From UBA647 sp964400545 (GTDB taxonomy: Bacteria > Acidobacteriota > Aminicenantia > UBA2199), in the NCBI GenBank assembly GCA_964400545.1, contig CAYNUG010000084.1, positions 1 to 9,724 on the forward strand: DNA of 9,724 nt, written 5' to 3'. The position numbers were made by a program, and so were the translations under genes. The notes below the pieces were generated by a model. The model was not told where the DNA came from and ran no database searches. It saw only the letters and a list, made by a program, of their open reading frames with translations. How positions within the stretch are numbered: the first letter of the stretch is position 1; each line of letters opens with the position of its first letter. Positions 7,767 through 9,724 of this stretch are shown piece by piece.

Positions 7767-7772
7767 GCCTAC

Positions 7773-9593
7773 ATGAGATATCTTCTTTATTATTGCGACG
7801 GATTTATTAAAAAATTCCCTTTGCGGGGGGGTAAAGTTACTATCGGGAGAAAAAGAGACAGCGATCTTGTACTTGATCTTGATTCAATTTCAAGAAAACA
7901 TGTTAAGATCGAGATCGGAAGCGAGATAATTATTCATGACCTCGATTCAACAAATGGTGTATACGTAAGAAATGTAAAAGTTAAAGAATCCCTGATAGAA
8001 ATAGGAGAATCCTTTAATATTGGAGGGATGGAGTTTTTTCTTAGAGAAGGAAGTCTGGATGAGTTCAAAACTGCTGATGAATTGAAGACGATATTTAACG
8101 GTATCAATACTTCATCTGTGAAATCCGGAATAGAAGAAGAGGATACAAAATTTTTAAATGATATTTTTGCAGATATACTTAGGTATATTGCAAAGACCGG
8201 ATTCAGGAAACAAAGTTTCAACCATTTTATTCATGATCTTTCCGATTATCTTTCTCAATTGCAGAATTTCGGCTCTTTGGCACTGTTATCAAAAGATAAC
8301 GGGGGGTACAATATCTTTTTTTCTATCGATCGTATAGAAAATTTAATATCTTATATAACCGATCTTGTAAAAAAAGACGAAGAAATATTTAAAGAAGGGC
8401 GACAAGATGTTACCTTCCCGGGGACAAAACACAGATTCTATTCTTTTCCTGTTGAATTAAATGATATTAAAGCTGTCATGATATATGTTCCTTTAAATCC
8501 ATTTGTAGCTGAAGGAGATATTGTTCTTGAATTTCTTGATCTCCTCGCGAAAGAGATATCACTTCTCGCCAGAATCTTACTAAATGGCGGAGAAAAAGTT
8601 ATTCCTGATCTTGCCGAGAAGTATGATGCAGATAAAGTTTCAATCGTTGCAGTGGATCCGGTAGTAAAGAACTTGATCGATCAAACGGCAAAGATCGCAA
8701 AAAGTGATGTGTTTGTCCTTATCGAAGGTGAATCTGGAACAGGTAAAGAACTATTTGCAAAACTTTTACATAAAAATTCTTTCAGGAGTAATGAGCCCTT
8801 TATTGCTATTAACTGTGCAGCGATCCCTGAAGCTTTACTGGAGTCTGAATTGTTTGGACATGAAAAAGGATCATTTACTGGAGCACACATTAAAAAACAA
8901 GGTAAGCTTGAGATTTCTTCCGGAGGTACCTTGGTATTAGATGAGATAGGGGATATGCCTATCCAGTTGCAGGCAAAGATCCTGCGAGCTCTTCAGGAGC
9001 ATGAGTTCTACAGTGTCGGAGGTACAACCCCGATCAAAGTTGATCTTCGGATAATCTCACTTACAAATAAAAATATAAAAAAGCTGATTTCAGAAGGGAC
9101 TTTCAGGGAAGATCTCTACTACAGGCTTGTTCACCACCGGATCACTATTCCCCCCCTTAGAGATAGGAAGAAGGACATATCACACTTGATCAATTATTTT
9201 ACCGGGAAGTTCTCTGAGGAACTTGGAAAGAATGTCGGGGGATATACGGTTAAAGTGTATAAAACAATGGAGAATTATTTGTGGCCTGGAAATGTAAGGC
9301 AACTCGAGAATGAGATCAGGAGATTGGTTAACCTTGTAGATCCGGGTGGTAATATTTACTATGAACTATTGTCGGAAGAAATTAGAAAAGGTGATTATCG
9401 TATAGATGATGATGAGAAGGAGAGTTCGGGAATTTACGGCAAATTCGGAACGGAACGGGGATATATAATCCATCTTCTCAAGAAGAACAATTGGAATAAA
9501 TCCAGAACTGCACTTGAAGTGGGGATCACTTACCAAGGCCTTCATAAAAAAATGAAACGACTCGGAATAGAGAAACCGGGAAAGATCGATTGA
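7773..9593 (+). CDS. FHA-domain sigma54-dependent transcriptional activator
   Basis: Numbered from ATG 7773, the 606-residue product has: an N-terminal FHA phosphothreonine-binding domain (about 1-95) with Gly25-Arg26, Ser40, His43 and DLDSTNG (56-62); a poorly conserved, probably GAF-like sensor segment (about 110-280); a sigma54-interaction AAA+ domain (about 296-525) with Walker A GESGTGKE (319-326), the sigma54-contact loop GSFTGA (366-371, Ser for the usual Ala), Walker B Asp390-Glu391, FREDLYYRL and WPGNVRQLEN from Trp504; and a Fis-type helix-turn-helix (about 562-600). It should use ATP hydrolysis to open sigma54 promoters, probably gated by a phosphoprotein binding the FHA domain. 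An upstream in-frame TTG (7728) would add 15 residues, but lacks a ribosome site and lies before the predicted transcription start; FHA proteins of this type begin close to the YYCDG segment. Targets are not in the window. Confidence 0.95.
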   Translation: MRYLLYYCDGFIKKFPLRGGKVTIGRKRDSDLVLDLDSISRKHVKIEIGSEIIIHDLDSTNGVYVRNVKVKESLIEIGESFNIGGMEFFLREGSLDEFKTADELKTIFNGINTSSVKSGIEEEDTKFLNDIFADILRYIAKTGFRKQSFNHFIHDLSDYLSQLQNFGSLALLSKDNGGYNIFFSIDRIENLISYITDLVKKDEEIFKEGRQDVTFPGTKHRFYSFPVELNDIKAVMIYVPLNPFVAEGDIVLEFLDLLAKEISLLARILLNGGEKVIPDLAEKYDADKVSIVAVDPVVKNLIDQTAKIAKSDVFVLIEGESGTGKELFAKLLHKNSFRSNEPFIAINCAAIPEALLESELFGHEKGSFTGAHIKKQGKLEISSGGTLVLDEIGDMPIQLQAKILRALQEHEFYSVGGTTPIKVDLRIISLTNKNIKKLISEGTFREDLYYRLVHHRITIPPLRDRKKDISHLINYFTGKFSEELGKNVGGYTVKVYKTMENYLWPGNVRQLENEIRRLVNLVDPGGNIYYELLSEEIRKGDYRIDDDEKESSGIYGKFGTERGYIIHLLKKNNWNKSRTALEVGITYQGLHKKMKRLGIEKPGKID

Positions 9594-9628
9594 TCTGATA
9601 TCCCAATCGGAAGTGTTGAAAATATTTT

Positions 9629-9657
9629 TTGTCCGTTATATCCTTTGGTGATAAAAT
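9629..9657 (+). promoter_or_regulatory. Predicted promoter of the gene at the right edge
   Basis: TTGTCC (9629-9634), a 17-bp spacer, then TAAAAT (9652-9657). The start would be near 9664, about 40 nt before the ATG at 9704. The leader contains GATCTT and AAGATC arms (9667-9672, 9683-9688), a short and weak possible hairpin. No clear terminator for the activator gene lies in the 9594-9628 stretch. Confidence 0.45.
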
Positions 9658-9703
9658 TCAATACCGGATCTTAGTTTAAGCGAAGATCACAAAGAGGAAG
9701 AAC

Positions 9704-9724
9704 ATGAATATATTGTTAATATTT
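9704..9724 (+). CDS. Start of an unidentified gene, cut by the window edge
   Basis: ATG at 9704 follows an AGAGGAAG Shine-Dalgarno-like stretch (9693-9700) and a promoter match about 45 bp upstream. Only seven codons are visible (MNILLIF). The hydrophobic start would suit a signal peptide or a Rossmann-type first strand, but nothing can be said about function. Confidence 0.55.

Larger units (their letters stand above)
7471..7772. other. Non-coding spacer between clpB and the sigma54 activator
   Basis: I find no credible gene in these 302 bases. The first part has a C-rich stretch (about 7487-7540) with two CCCCTCT copies, possibly a degraded intergenic repeat. At 7549-7563 is a near-perfect AT-rich palindrome (TGCTATA-A-TATAGCA) that could form a weak hairpin, but no T-run follows it, so it is not a convincing terminator for clpB. 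The motif CTGTAAACAA occurs twice (7512-7521 and 7681-7690). The 3' end holds an inverted repeat and the promoter listed separately. Confidence 0.6.

Noticed and set aside
8673..8684. 12-bp palindrome TTGATCGATCAA inside the activator gene
   Set aside because: It lies in coding sequence and is explained by the general GATC abundance; there is no sign of a regulatory role.
4897..9593. clpB plus an FHA protein as part of a type VI secretion locus (ClpV with a TagH/Fha protein)
   Set aside because: The ATPase is canonical ClpB by length and M-domain, the FHA protein is a sigma54 activator, and no Tss genes are present.

Overview
This is a bacterial chromosomal window of moderately low GC (roughly 40% by eye). 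It has clear Shine-Dalgarno sites and several sigma70-type promoter matches with 17-bp spacers. Two traits together are common in uncultured or environmental lineages of the FCB group (Bacteroidetes-Chlorobi-Fibrobacteres and relatives): a large secreted Asp-box/sortilin-type propeller protein, and an FHA-GAF-AAA+ sigma54 activator. That placement is inference; nothing here fixes the phylum. I see no mobile element, CRISPR array, tRNA or rRNA.

Layout: (1) Positions 1-2324, minus strand: the N-terminal 774 codons of an exported sortilin/VPS10-like beta-propeller protein, open to the left edge so its C-terminus is missing. (2) Positions 2325-2476: a divergent promoter region with one good promoter on each strand. 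(3) Positions 2477-3627, plus strand: a two-gene unit, nadA (quinolinate synthase, a 4Fe-4S enzyme of de novo NAD synthesis) and a 76-residue NifU C-terminal-type iron-sulfur scaffold. (4) Positions 3628-4701, minus strand: a class II aldolase/adducin-family protein with an unusual N-terminal extension, convergent with and directly abutting the Nfu gene. (5) Positions 4702-4896: divergent promoter region. (6) Positions 4897-7470, plus strand: full-length clpB disaggregase. (7) Positions 7471-7772: a non-coding stretch with a C-rich segment, repeated TAAACAA-type motifs, a 10-bp inverted repeat and a near-consensus promoter. (8) Positions 7773-9593, plus strand: an FHA-GAF-AAA+-Fis-type HTH sigma54-dependent activator. 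(9) Positions 9594-9724: a promoter-bearing spacer and the first seven codons of another gene.

The clearest functional link is nadA with the Fe-S scaffold gene: the scaffold could feed the cluster that NadA needs. ClpB and the sigma54 activator are neighbours, but each has its own predicted promoter and no functional link is shown.

The window is mostly recognisable housekeeping, stress and regulatory genes; I do not see a novel multi-gene system. The points worth a second look are the predicted leaderless start of the sigma54 activator and the inverted repeat ahead of it, the apparent degenerate aldolase half-domain fused to an intact one, a roughly threefold excess of GATC, and the two convergent stop codons sharing one TGATCA palindrome.
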